64,000 nt of DNA from contig NZ_CP054836.1 in the NCBI RefSeq assembly GCF_013358405.1, positions 1,488,001 through 1,552,000 of the forward strand, read 5' to 3'. Source of the DNA: Oricola thermophila. GTDB lineage: Bacteria; Pseudomonadota; Alphaproteobacteria; Rhizobiales; Rhizobiaceae. The notes beneath the pieces are model-generated. The model saw nothing but the letters and a program-made list of their open reading frames with translations, was not told where the DNA came from and made no database searches. This document shows, piece by piece, positions 24,611 through 33,560 of this stretch. A program made the translations under genes and the position numbers. Each line of letters starts with the position of its first letter. The first letter of the stretch is position 1.

Positions 24611-26431
24611 ATGCGGGTTGAAAGCACTGACTACATGACACAAGCGGACTCTTCCTGCCTTCTGGAGGTCGATGGCCTGACCGTGCAGGTGGCCACGCCT
24701 GTCGGGGCGCGGACCGTGGTCGACAACCTCTCGTTCCGGCTGATGCGCGGCAAAACGCTGTGCATCGCCGGCGAGAGCGGCTCGGGCAAGTCGATGACGG
24801 CTCTGGCCCTGATGCAGCTTCTGCCCAGACCAATGGCACGTGTCGCCGGCGGTTCCGCGCGCCTTTCGGGTCGGGATATCCTTTCCTTGTCGGAATCGGA
24901 GATGCAGCAGGTGCGTGGACGCCACATCGGCATGATCTTCCAGGAGCCGATGACATCACTGAACCCGGTGCTCTCCATAGGCCGACAACTGGCGGATGCC
25001 ATTTGCGCACACGAAAGTGTCTCTTCCGGCGCCATGCGCAAACGCGCGATTGAACTGCTGGATCAGGTGCAGGTCCCCGAGCCGGCGCGACGGCTGGAGC
25101 AATATCCGCACGAATTGTCCGGCGGCCTGCGCCAGCGCGTGGTCATAGCCATTGCCTTGGCGCAGAATCCGGAAATCCTGATAGCCGACGAACCCACAAC
25201 AGCTCTTGACGTAACCGTTCAGGCGCAAATCCTGGCCCTCATACGCAAGCTGCAGGCCGATCGGGGAATTTCCGTGATCATGATCACTCATGACATGGGT
25301 GTCGTCGCCGAGATGGCCGATGACGTCCTTGTCATGCAGCATGGTCGCATGGTGGAGCACAACGCGGTCGACGCGATATTCTCGACGCCGGGCGAAGAGT
25401 ATACGCGGCGTCTTCTCGCCGCTGTTCCCCGGCTCGGAGAGATGAAGGGTACGACCCTGCCCAAGCGTGTCCTGAAGCGGCAGAAAAAGACGCCGGCCGC
25501 AGAGCCGCAGACAGACCGGCCTCTGGTTGAAGTCGAGGATCTGACCGTGCGCTTCGACATACGGGGCGGTTTTCTGCAGCAACCGGTACGGCGCGTTCAC
25601 GCAGTCGAGGGTATCTCATTTTCCATCAAGCGCGGTGAAACTCTTTCGCTCGTCGGTGAATCGGGCTGCGGCAAGTCCACGACCGGGAAGGCGCTCTTGA
25701 ACCTAGTTTCCTGGCAGGGAGACATTCGTGTGGACGGACGCTCCACGCGGGGTCTGCGTCCCGCCGCCATGAAACCCGTCCTGCGCGATGTGCAAATGGT
25801 GTTCCAGGATCCGTATGCCTCGCTTGATCCGCGCATGCGCGTCGGCGACCTTGTGGCCGAGCCGCTCGTTATTCACGGGCTGGCCACTGGCAGCGAACTG
25901 GCAGACCGGGTGGCCTATCTGTTTCGCCGCGTCGGGTTGTCTCCGGACCAGATGCGCCGCTATCCGCACGAATTCTCGGGTGGCCAGCGCCAGCGCATCT
26001 GCATTGCCCGCGCGCTCTCGCTTTCACCCAAGCTCATCGTCGCGGACGAGTCGGTCGCCGCGCTCGATGTGTCGGTCCAGGCGCAAGTGCTCGACCTTCT
26101 GCAGGACATCCAGGACGAGACCGGCATATCCTATCTCTTCATCAGTCACGACATGGCCGTGGTCGAACAGATCAGCCATCGTGTTGCAGTGATGTATATG
26201 GGACGCTTCGTGGAAATGGGCAGCCGTGCCCAAATCTTCGAGAATCCGCAACACCGCTACACGCGAAAACTGATGGAAGCGGTACCCGTAGCAGATCCCT
26301 CGCGCCCGCGCCGCGCCTTCATCGCGAAGGCGGAAGACCTTCCAAGCCCGATCCATGCGCTCGACTACGTGCCCCCCAAGCAGGTGGCACGGGACGTTGG
26401 CGACGGACACCTCGTATGGGAGGAGCATTAA
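24611..26431 (+). CDS. Double ATPase of peptide-type ABC importer (fused DppD-DppF)
   Basis: A 606-residue protein with two complete ATPase domains. The first has Walker [10 protein letters not shown] near residue 54, [10 protein letters not shown] and [11 protein letters not shown]. The second has Walker [10 protein letters not shown] near 349, FSGGQRQRI and [12 protein letters not shown], where Ser replaces the usual Pro after the Walker B Glu. The layout resembles GsiA-type fusions and explains why no other ATPase is in the operon. The start given is ATG 24611; ATG 24635 is possible. It is the last gene of the operon. Confidence 0.92.
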   Translation: MRVESTDYMTQADSSCLLEVDGLTVQVATPVGARTVVDNLSFRLMRGKTLCIAGESGSGKSMTALALMQLLPRPMARVAGGSARLSGRDILSLSESEMQQVRGRHIGMIFQEPMTSLNPVLSIGRQLADAICAHESVSSGAMRKRAIELLDQVQVPEPARRLEQYPHELSGGLRQRVVIAIALAQNPEILIADEPTTALDVTVQAQILALIRKLQADRGISVIMITHDMGVVAEMADDVLVMQHGRMVEHNAVDAIFSTPGEEYTRRLLAAVPRLGEMKGTTLPKRVLKRQKKTPAAEPQTDRPLVEVEDLTVRFDIRGGFLQQPVRRVHAVEGISFSIKRGETLSLVGESGCGKSTTGKALLNLVSWQGDIRVDGRSTRGLRPAAMKPVLRDVQMVFQDPYASLDPRMRVGDLVAEPLVIHGLATGSELADRVAYLFRRVGLSPDQMRRYPHEFSGGQRQRICIARALSLSPKLIVADESVAALDVSVQAQVLDLLQDIQDETGISYLFISHDMAVVEQISHRVAVMYMGRFVEMGSRAQIFENPQHRYTRKLMEAVPVADPSRPRRAFIAKAEDLPSPIHALDYVPPKQVARDVGDGHLVWEEH

Positions 26432-26443
26432 CAGCAATTTGTA

Positions 26444-26660
26444 CCGGCCGGATTAGCCGAATCATTTCAGCGAGCCGCAGACGTGGCCGGTCGGTTAAGT
26501 CCCGCATGCACATCCGGTCGGTCACCAGAATGAATTTTGCCTTGTGCTTCATAGTTGCAGCGATTTCGCGAAGGGCCGCGAGCTTAGCCGTCACCTTTCC
26601 CTTGGCGCAGGCTTGAATGTAGATCCGCTGAGCATACGGAACATTGCCAAGGTCCGACCT
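26444..26660 (-). pseudogene. Fragment of a MmeI-like methyltransferase N-terminal region
   Basis: On the minus strand this scrap encodes LGNVPYAQRIYIQACAKGKV and then AALREIAATMKHKAKFILVT. It aligns with residues about 51-95 of the methyltransferase at 40773-43571 (HANQIHIKTC and ATTKHKAKFILATDGE). It lacks start and end and is cut by an IS5-type fragment on its upstream side. It shows that a second, related methyltransferase gene once lay here or that part of one was copied here. Confidence 0.7.
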
Positions 26661-26662
26661 AA

Positions 26663-27245
26663 GAGCCTGACCAAAAAGATTGAGTGATATCAGCGGGTTG
26701 TGATTCCATCGGATTTGCGAAGACACGATGGAGAGCACGATGCCCTGGACTGATATCACCCGGTCTCACCATGTACGCCGGCACTGCCGTTATGCAAGCG
26801 ATCTCAGCGATGCGGAATGGCGATTGATCCAGCCGTTGTTGCCGTCGCCGCGCCGGCTTGGCCGCCCTCTCAAGGTCGACCTGCGCGAGGTGATGAACGC
26901 GATCCTTTACATGGCCTCGACCGGTTGCCAGTGGCGCATGCTGCCGAAGGAGTTTCCACCGTTTACGACGGTGCAGAACCATTTCTACGACTGGCGCGAC
27001 AATGGCATCCTGCGCTCGATCAGCAACACCCTGGTGGCCCGGGCCCGCGAGAAGAATGGCCGGGAAGCCAGCCCTTCGGCCGGCGTGATCGACAGCCAGT
27101 CGGCGATGATCACCGAAAGCGGCGGAATACGGAGGCTTCGACGCGGGCAAGAAGATCAATGGCCGCAAGCGCCATATCGTCACCAACCCAGCGAATGGTC
27201 GATCGGTGTCTGAGTCAAACCACCCGAGAACTGGCACCAATCGTA
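26663..27245 (+). mobile_element. IS5-family element, fragment with broken transposase
   Basis: The transposase starts near 26728 (MPWTDITRSHH) and shows SDAEWRLIQPLLPSPRRLGRP, CQWRMLPKEFPPFTTVQNHF and GVIDSQS. After about residue 130 the frame breaks, with GFDAGKKINGRKRHIVT continuing in another frame, and the element ends abruptly near 27200. Its left edge cuts the methyltransferase fragment and its right edge abuts an IS3 remnant. Confidence 0.8.
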
Positions 27246-27784
27246 TGACTATCGGTGTTTATTATCTCCGGGCTGCCGAACTTGTGGACCGCCTCCTTCA
27301 GTGCCTCGACGCAGAACCCGGCATCCATGCTGTTCGACAGCCGCCAGCTCAGAACTTTCCGGCTGTGCCAGTCCATGACCGCCACGAGGTACAGGAAGCC
27401 CCGGCGCATCGGGATATAGCTGATGTCCGTACACCAGACCTGATTGGGTCGGGTGATGGCCAAGCCTTTGAGAAGGTACGGGTAAATCTTGTGCTCGGGG
27501 TGTTTCGTGCTCGTCTTCGGCTCCTGGTAAATCGGCACCAGCCGCATGAGCCTCATCAGTCGCCGCACCCGATGGCGCCCGCATCTGTGTCCCTCTCGCT
27601 GCATGTGGCGGGCCATTTGCCGCGAGCCGTACCATGGCGTTTCCAGGAACTGCCGGTCGATGATTTTCATGAACGCCAGGTTCTCGGCGCTTTCCCCGCG
27701 CGGTTGATAGGAGAGGCTGGAGCGTGCCAGCGACAGCAGGCTGCACTGCCGCCGGACGCTGAGATCGGGATGGTCCTGCTTCAC
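27246..27784 (-). pseudogene. Truncated, chimeric IS3 OrfB
   Basis: Starts like the complete OrfB (KQDHPDLSVRRQCSLLSLA) and keeps the first catalytic Asp (VWCTDISYI). After MDAGFCVEALKEA it changes to VHKFGSPEIINTDS, which resembles another IS3-group OrfB just before its second catalytic Asp, and then ends. The third catalytic residue is missing, so it cannot be active. Confidence 0.85.
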
Positions 27785-28089
27785 CGCTTTTTGCCTCCAG
27801 TGCCGAGGATGAGACTGGAGGCTTCCGATAAAAAATCGCGCTCCACGACCAACTGGCCGATCTTGGCATGCAGCTTCTCGACATCCTTCCTGGATATCGC
27901 CGGCTCGGCCGATACCGCACCACCAAATGCCGATGCCATGTTCTCGATTGCCGTTCTCTTCCATCCGCTGATCATTGTCGGATGGACGCCGTACTTCCTG
28001 GCCAGCTCGGCCGTCGTCAACTCTTCGCGGATGGCTTCAAGCGCAACCTTGGCCTTGAACTCCGCCGAATAGCGTTTCCGCTTTGTCAT
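27781..28089 (-). CDS. IS3-family transposase OrfA (second copy)
   Basis: A 102-residue protein identical to the OrfA of the complete IS3 copy as far as can be read, with the helix-turn-helix TAELARKYGVHPTMISGWK. It is intact here, although its OrfB partner is truncated. Confidence 0.9.
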   Translation of the reverse strand: MTKRKRYSAEFKAKVALEAIREELTTAELARKYGVHPTMISGWKRTAIENMASAFGGAVSAEPAISRKDVEKLHAKIGQLVVERDFLSEASSLILGTGGKKR

Positions 28090-28153
28090 CTGGGGTATTC
28101 CTTCGTCAGTCGCTAAAGCTTAGCAACTGGTCCAAAATCTCGCGACCACCTCT

Positions 28154-28836
28154 ACAGGGCGGGGTCCACCGAGCGCTGCACCTTGCGGTCGCGCTGCGTC
28201 GGGATGTGGCCACGGCCGCCGTGGGCCGCAATCAGGTCAAGGATTGCACGCGCATCGTAACCACGGTCGGCCACCACGTCGCCGGGCGCGGGATGGGCCG
28301 CCAGAAGATCGCCCACCGCCGCCTTGTCCGATGCCTGCCCTGGCGAAAGCGTGATCGCCACCGGCAGGCCGCGATGATCCACCATCGCGTTGATCTTGGT
28401 GCTCAGTCCTCCACGAGAGCGACCGAGGGCGTGATCTTCGCCCCCTTTTTTCCGCTCGCCGCGTGCCGGTGAGCGCGGATGATCGAACTGTCGATGAACT
28501 GCATGGAATCGGGAGATTTCTCGGCCAGTTCCTTGAAGACCCGCACCCAGACGCCCGCCTTGGCCCAGCGGTTGAAACGGTTGTAGACGGTGGTGTGCGG
28601 ACCGTACCTCTCGGGCAGGTCGCGCCAGGGAGAGCCGGTCCGCAGCACCCAGAAGATTCCGTTGAGCACCCTCCGGTCGTCCCACCCGGGGCACGCCGCG
28701 CGGCTTGTTCGGGAGCAGCGGCTGGATCAGGTTCCACTCGAAATCTGTCAGGTCGAAACGCGCCATGGATCACCTCCTGTCGAGAAGTGAATCAGAACAC
28801 GATGTCAATGGGAATCCCGTTTATGGGATCAAACAC
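28154..28836 (-). mobile_element. IS5-family element, truncated and frameshifted
   Basis: The transposase begins at 28766 (MARFDLTDFEWNLIQPLLPN). Its middle part VLRTGSPWRDLPERYGPHTT and the later HALGRSRGGLSTKIN lie in different frames, and it stops at DPAL where the IS3 copy is inserted. The outer end carries an inverted-repeat-like GGGATTCCC region and abuts CTAG at 28837. It truncates the adjacent dehydrogenase gene. Confidence 0.82.
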
Positions 28837-28840
28837 CTAG

Positions 28841-28918
28841 CTGCAGTGCGCAGGCACGTCCGATACCTGACCCTCCGCCCGTGATGAATGCCGTCCCGTA
28901 TACCGTCTTGTCTTTCAT
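28841..28918 (-). pseudogene. Short-chain dehydrogenase/reductase, N-terminal stub cut by IS5
   Basis: Twenty-six codons survive: MKDKTVYGTA followed by the Rossmann cofactor motif TGGGSGIGRACALQ. The gene then runs into the IS5-family end. A strong GAGGAGGGG ribosome-binding site precedes ATG 28918, and it lies 22 bp after the DctM stop, so it was the next gene of the TRAP operon. An intact SDR would be about 250 residues. Confidence 0.8.
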
Positions 28919-28940
28919 TTCCCCTCCTCGAACCTCAGCC

Positions 28941-30257
28941 TCAACGCGCCATCATCGTGTCCGGCAGCCAAGTGACGATCTGCGGAATGCAAAAGAGAAG
29001 CACGATCGTGGCCATCTCGATCGCCACAAACCAAAGCGCACCCCGAAACACGTCGGGAAGCGGTGTATCGCGGTCAATCCCGGCGATAACAAAACAGTTC
29101 AGCCCGACTGGCGGTGTTATCAATCCGATTTCACACATCTTGACACACAGGATGCCGAACCAGATCGGATCGAACCCAAGCCCGGAAATCGTAGGAAAGA
29201 CGATGGGGAGCGTGATCACCATCATCGAAAATGCATCCAGAAACATACCGAGCGGGATGTAGAGCAGCAGCAATACCGCTACGATCAGATGCGGTGAGAT
29301 GCCGCTTTCCGTGATTGCGCCAGCGATCATCTGCGGGATTTGAACCAAGGTGAGAAAGAAGCTGAAAATTCCGGCTCCGATCATGGTAAATAGGATCATT
29401 ACGGTCGTCGTAGCCGTCGAACGGAAGCTCTCGGAAAGACAATTGCCGAGCTGCCCGCGTACCGATTTTGCGAAAACGAGCATCAGGAGCGCCGCGACCG
29501 CACCAATCGCCCCAGCCTCGGTCGGTGTGACTAGCCCGAGATAAATTCCCCCGAGGACAATCAGGAAGAGCACCACGACCTGCCACGCCTGCGTCGTCGA
29601 ACTTATCCGGTCGGCCCATGAAGCACGCGGTGCACGTGTGGAGCGGTCCTGCACCCGCCTGCCAATCAGTGCGACACCGAGCATGAACGCGATCGTCGTG
29701 ATTAGACCGGGCACGAACCCTGCTATCAGCATTTTGCCCGCGGAAACTTCCGTCAAAGCCGCATAGAATATCAGCAGGACCGAGGGCGGGATCAAAACTC
29801 CGAGCACGCCACCTGCCGCGACCGCGCCAGCAGCGAGGCGCCGGTCATATCCTTTCTCCTTCATCTCGGGAATAGCGACAGCGCCCACGGTCGCCGCCGT
29901 GGCGACAGACGATCCGGATGTTGCGGCAAAGCCGGCCGACGTCAGGATGCTGGCCATCGCAAGTCCGCCCGGCAGGTGCCCCACCCACTTATTGGCTACC
30001 TCGAACAGCCGCCTGCCGACCTGCGCGTGATGGGCGAACGCGCCCATCAGAATGAACAACGGGATGACGGTCAGCGAATAATTGGCGGTCTCGCCGAAGG
30101 GGAACGTTTTCAGGCGGGCGAGCAGGAAGGCGAGATCCTCCACCATGACTACACCGAAGGCACCGGCCACTGCCAGTGCTGCGAAAACCGGCGTGCCAAG
30201 TGCCATCAGCACAAAGATCAGTCCGACAGCGAGCAATGTGACGAAGATTACATCCAT
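28941..30257 (-). CDS. dctM: TRAP transporter large permease (DctM)
   Basis: A 438-residue membrane protein with about 12 helices of the DctM family. Landmarks are ALGTPVFAALAVAGAFG at the N-terminus, SAGFAATSGSSVATAATVG near residues 100-120, GVLGVLIPPSVLLIFYA and the C-terminal EIGLITPPVGLNCFVIAG. It forms the ion-coupled transport channel with the small permease. The open frame to 30821 is a shadow; ATG 30257 gives the normal N-terminus. Confidence 0.93.
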   Translation of the reverse strand: MDVIFVTLLAVGLIFVLMALGTPVFAALAVAGAFGVVMVEDLAFLLARLKTFPFGETANYSLTVIPLFILMGAFAHHAQVGRRLFEVANKWVGHLPGGLAMASILTSAGFAATSGSSVATAATVGAVAIPEMKEKGYDRRLAAGAVAAGGVLGVLIPPSVLLIFYAALTEVSAGKMLIAGFVPGLITTIAFMLGVALIGRRVQDRSTRAPRASWADRISSTTQAWQVVVLFLIVLGGIYLGLVTPTEAGAIGAVAALLMLVFAKSVRGQLGNCLSESFRSTATTTVMILFTMIGAGIFSFFLTLVQIPQMIAGAITESGISPHLIVAVLLLLYIPLGMFLDAFSMMVITLPIVFPTISGLGFDPIWFGILCVKMCEIGLITPPVGLNCFVIAGIDRDTPLPDVFRGALWFVAIEMATIVLLFCIPQIVTWLPDTMMAR

Positions 30258-30343
30258 GGTCGACGTCCTGTTGTTGCGGGCGTGCCACCCGTTGCCGAAG
30301 CCGGCGCGGCAGCGCCAGACGAGGCGATGGAACCGCCGCGAGA

Positions 30344-30871
30344 TCAGTGCATGTTCGGCTCTGAATGATCGGAAGCCAGCGGATCGACTTGTTTCGCCGC
30401 TATCCGCAGGGCATGAACGGCAGACTGCAGTGCCGCGAACCACAATCCCGCAGCAACGGCGATCTTGGCCCACCAGATAGGCACCTGGAAATAGCCCCAA
30501 CGGAACTCCCGGATCGAGAAGGAATATTCCGCTTCCTGCGTTGCCGGCCACGCCAGCAACAGAAAAGTCAGCGCCGCGAAGCCCCAAGCCAGAGTCGTGC
30601 TGATACGAGCAAGAGGTGCGGGAAGCCGCTCGGTGAGCATTGTAACCCGGATATGCCCGTCGTCTAGCAATGTGGCCCCCAGTCCCATGAAGACCACCAT
30701 CACCATAGACAGTTCCGTCATCTCGAAAAGGCCGGGAACAGCGCGCCCGATCGAGGCGCGGGCCACCACGTCCAACGTGATGGCCAACATCATGAAGGCG
30801 AGGAAACCCAGCGCCACCCATGATGTGATCCGCGCGCCCACGTCAAGAAGCCGGTTCAGACGCGCCAGCAT
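30344..30871 (-). CDS. dctQ: TRAP transporter small permease (DctQ)
   Basis: A 175-residue protein with four predicted helices. The DctQ-type segment FEMTELSMVMVVFMGLGATLL lies near residue 50 and the REFRWGYFQVPIWWAK stretch lies near 120. The start chosen is ATG 30871, just after the binding-protein stop; TTG 30892 would overlap it. It bridges DctP and DctM in the importer. Confidence 0.88.
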   Translation of the reverse strand: MLARLNRLLDVGARITSWVALGFLAFMMLAITLDVVARASIGRAVPGLFEMTELSMVMVVFMGLGATLLDDGHIRVTMLTERLPAPLARISTTLAWGFAALTFLLLAWPATQEAEYSFSIREFRWGYFQVPIWWAKIAVAAGLWFAALQSAVHALRIAAKQVDPLASDHSEPNMH

Positions 30872-30875
30872 CCGC

Positions 30876-31961
30876 TCAGAGCCCTGCCGCAATTTCGGAT
30901 GGACGCTTCATTGTCCCGGTTCCCGAATAGCGCGCGATCGCTTCTTCCACGACTTTCTGCATGGCTTCGCCGTCAATGCCATTCGGCTTGGCAACGGTCT
31001 CAACCCACTTGTCGACCTGTGCCGGCTGAACCGTTGCCTTCGCCTTTGCCTTTTCATCGTCGGACAGCGACGAGAATAGCACGCCTTCGGCCCGAGCCTT
31101 TTTTGTGTACTCGGCGAGAACACTGTTGTAGATCTCCGCAAATTTTCCGCCATACAATTCGTTGGCAAGATCGGTACAGATCTGCTGTTGCTCGGCCGGC
31201 AGACTTTCCCAAACGCGCCGGTTCATGATGGTGACGGCTGGAGCGTGGGGCCCGTCGCCGATGTCATGGAAGTATGGTGCTATTTCATGCAACTTGTACG
31301 CCACCGCGGTGACGAAATCGAAGCCGTAAACACCATCGAGGACCCCGCGCTCAAGCGCTTGGTAAACCTCTCCCGCGGCCATCGGAACCGCGATACCGCC
31401 GAAGCTCTCGATCACGTCCGTGGCCACTCCGTAGGCTCGAATTTTCTTGCCTTTGAGATCCGCCAACGAGGTGATCTTCTCGCGCAGGATCAGTGGCGCG
31501 TAGTTCCAATTGGTCCAATAGAGAACCTTAGCGCGATGCCGGTCCTCCCACTCTTGGCGAAGCGGTTCGAAGTTCTCGTAAACCTCTCGGCAGACTTGCT
31601 GCAGCTCGTCGGCCCGCTCCATGCGGAAATACCATTCTAGCCCCCGAGTGACCGGAAGCTCGGCTTGGTAATATCCGGGCGAGATCAGCGTGGTTTCGCT
31701 CGTTCCGTCGCGCACGGCGCTAAGGTGGCCACCCACCTTGGTCAAGCTTCCAGCCCAGTAGTAGCGCATAGTGATTTCGCCATTGCTGCGCTTCTCCAAC
31801 TCATCAAAGAACCAGCGATCAATCCAGGATGGCCCGGCGGAGTCACTCACATAACTGTCGAACTTCAGCGACGTCGCCGCCTGCGCGAGGTTTGGCAGGC
31901 TGGAGAATACGCCGACACCGGCGAATGCACCGACAGTTTTCAGAAATTCACGTCTTTTCAT
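30876..31961 (-). CDS. dctP: TRAP transporter solute-binding protein (DctP), Tat signal
   Basis: A 361-residue periplasmic receptor. The N-terminus MKRREFLKTVGAFAGVG contains a twin-arginine motif (RREFLK), so it is probably exported folded by Tat. DctP-family features include EKRSNGEITMRYYWAGSL near residue 60, SLADLKGKKIRAYG near 170 and MAAGEVYQALERGVLDGV near 200. The start ATG 31961 has a strong GGAGGAG. The acyl-CoA ligase and thiolase upstream suggest a carboxylate ligand that is activated to a CoA ester (inference). Confidence 0.92.
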   Translation of the reverse strand: MKRREFLKTVGAFAGVGVFSSLPNLAQAATSLKFDSYVSDSAGPSWIDRWFFDELEKRSNGEITMRYYWAGSLTKVGGHLSAVRDGTSETTLISPGYYQAELPVTRGLEWYFRMERADELQQVCREVYENFEPLRQEWEDRHRAKVLYWTNWNYAPLILREKITSLADLKGKKIRAYGVATDVIESFGGIAVPMAAGEVYQALERGVLDGVYGFDFVTAVAYKLHEIAPYFHDIGDGPHAPAVTIMNRRVWESLPAEQQQICTDLANELYGGKFAEIYNSVLAEYTKKARAEGVLFSSLSDDEKAKAKATVQPAQVDKWVETVAKPNGIDGEAMQKVVEEAIARYSGTGTMKRPSEIAAGL

Positions 31962-32019
31962 TGAATTTTCTCCTCCTTTGATATCCGGCTTCCTCTGCCC
32001 GATCGCTTTGATTTTCAGG

Positions 32020-33531
32020 CTATTGCGCTCCCTCGGTCGCACGCGAACGAGCCCTGAGATCGGTCTTCAGAATTTTCCCGTAGCTGTTTTTGGGAAGGTC
32101 GTTGACGAATTCGTAGCGTTTCGGTCGCTTGAATGACGCGATTTGCTGGCGGCACCAGCTGTCGAGTTCCGACACCGTGGCACTTTTGCCGTGTTCGAAT
32201 ACGACAAACGCGACCACCTGCTCCCCCCATTCCGCCTCGGGTTCCCCTATAACGGCAACCTCGAAAACCGCCGGATGCCGAAGGAGCGCTTCTTCAACCT
32301 CCCGCGGGTAGATGTTGGTCCCTCCCGAAATGATTACGTCCTTTGAGCGGTCCGTGAGGAAAAGAAACCCGTCTTCATCCAGATGGCCGAGATCGCCCGT
32401 GTGAAGCCAACCGCCCTGCAAGGTCTGTTGGGTCGCTTCGGGATTCTTCCAGTAGCCTTTCATAACTGTCGGCCCCTGGACGCAGATCTCTCCGGTATAA
32501 CCCGCCGGCAAAGGCGTCCCGTCCGATCCAAGCACGGCGAGTTTGATTGCCCCTTGAGCGATTCCCACGGAAGCACGCCGCGCCCGCCAACGGGGATGTG
32601 ACTGGTCCGCGACCAAATCCCTTGGCAGGACGGATATCGTCATCGGCGACTCGCCTTGGCCGTAGATCTGGACAAAACGCGAACCGAAACAGGCTACTGC
32701 TTCGTCGATGTCATTCGCATACATCGGGCCGCCGCCGTAGATGATCGTGCGAATGCCCTCGCCGCAATATCCTTGGGCCTTGGCCGCTGTGATTAACCGC
32801 TTCACCATGGTCGGCGCCGCGAAGAAGACAAGATTGCCACGAGTTTTCGCCAAGCCAATGATTTCTTCGCAGTCAAACCCCCGTGATGCGGGGATTAGGT
32901 GTGCCCCGCCAGCACGGATCTGGGCAAACATGTAAAGTCCCGCGCCGTGCGACATTGGTGCTGCGTAAAGCATGTGATCATCGGATCGCGCCGAGTCCAC
33001 GTCGAGGGCGTAGCACAACGTCATGTACCGCAGATTGCTATGGCTTAACATTGCGCCCTTCGGGGTTCCCGTCGTCCCCGATGTGTAGAATAACCAGGCG
33101 AGGTCATCGTTCCCGACCTCAGCAGGCGCCGTAATCTTTCCGCGATTCGAGACCGGCGCGGCGAGCGCGGCTTCGCGGATGTCATGGCAGTCCGAAAAGA
33201 AGGTGCCACTTTCCGTTAGAACAAGCGCCGCTTCGGCATCCCGGACGATCCATTCGGCCTCGCGTGCGTGGAGCTTGAAATTGACCGGGACGACAACTGC
33301 GCCCAGCCACCAGCATGCATGAAGCACCTCAATATATTCGGGGGCATTCTTGGAGAAAATTGCGACTCGGTCGCCCCTTCTTATGTCGTATTCCGCAGCC
33401 AGCCATGCAGCGCGGTTGCAGACCGCCTGCAGGAGCTCGGCATAGTCCTGGCACAGAGCATTGCCTTCGTAGACGGCGGGACGTTTCGGCCATGACAAGG
33501 CTGCTTGATACAGCCAGTTCGCGATGTTCAT
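32020..33531 (-). CDS. Acyl-CoA synthetase (AMP-forming)
   Basis: A 503-residue adenylate-forming ligase that activates a carboxylic acid to its CoA ester. Visible are the P-loop-like YTSGTTGTPKGAMLSHSN near residues 147-165, the IYGQGESPMT region near 300, the hinge with LHTGDLGHLDEDGF near 380 and the C-terminal lysine region NSYGKILKTDLR. ATG 33531 gives the usual N-terminus; the extension to 33636 is rejected. It is co-transcribed with the thiolase and TRAP genes. Confidence 0.9.
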   Translation of the reverse strand: MNIANWLYQAALSWPKRPAVYEGNALCQDYAELLQAVCNRAAWLAAEYDIRRGDRVAIFSKNAPEYIEVLHACWWLGAVVVPVNFKLHAREAEWIVRDAEAALVLTESGTFFSDCHDIREAALAAPVSNRGKITAPAEVGNDDLAWLFYTSGTTGTPKGAMLSHSNLRYMTLCYALDVDSARSDDHMLYAAPMSHGAGLYMFAQIRAGGAHLIPASRGFDCEEIIGLAKTRGNLVFFAAPTMVKRLITAAKAQGYCGEGIRTIIYGGGPMYANDIDEAVACFGSRFVQIYGQGESPMTISVLPRDLVADQSHPRWRARRASVGIAQGAIKLAVLGSDGTPLPAGYTGEICVQGPTVMKGYWKNPEATQQTLQGGWLHTGDLGHLDEDGFLFLTDRSKDVIISGGTNIYPREVEEALLRHPAVFEVAVIGEPEAEWGEQVVAFVVFEHGKSATVSELDSWCRQQIASFKRPKRYEFVNDLPKNSYGKILKTDLRARSRATEGAQ

Positions 33532-33560
33532 CGTCTTTCTTGTCCTCGGAACGTCAGCAA

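Larger units (their letters stand above)
27246..28153 (-). mobile_element. IS3-family element, truncated copy (opposite to 11326-12587)
   Basis: From the intact end (ACCACCTCT at 28153) it is almost identical to the complete copy until 27290, near the OrfB ALKEA residues. There it switches to a different IS3 OrfB sequence (VHKFGSPEIINTD) for about 45 bp and stops. It was inserted into the IS5-type element at 28154-28836. Confidence 0.88.
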
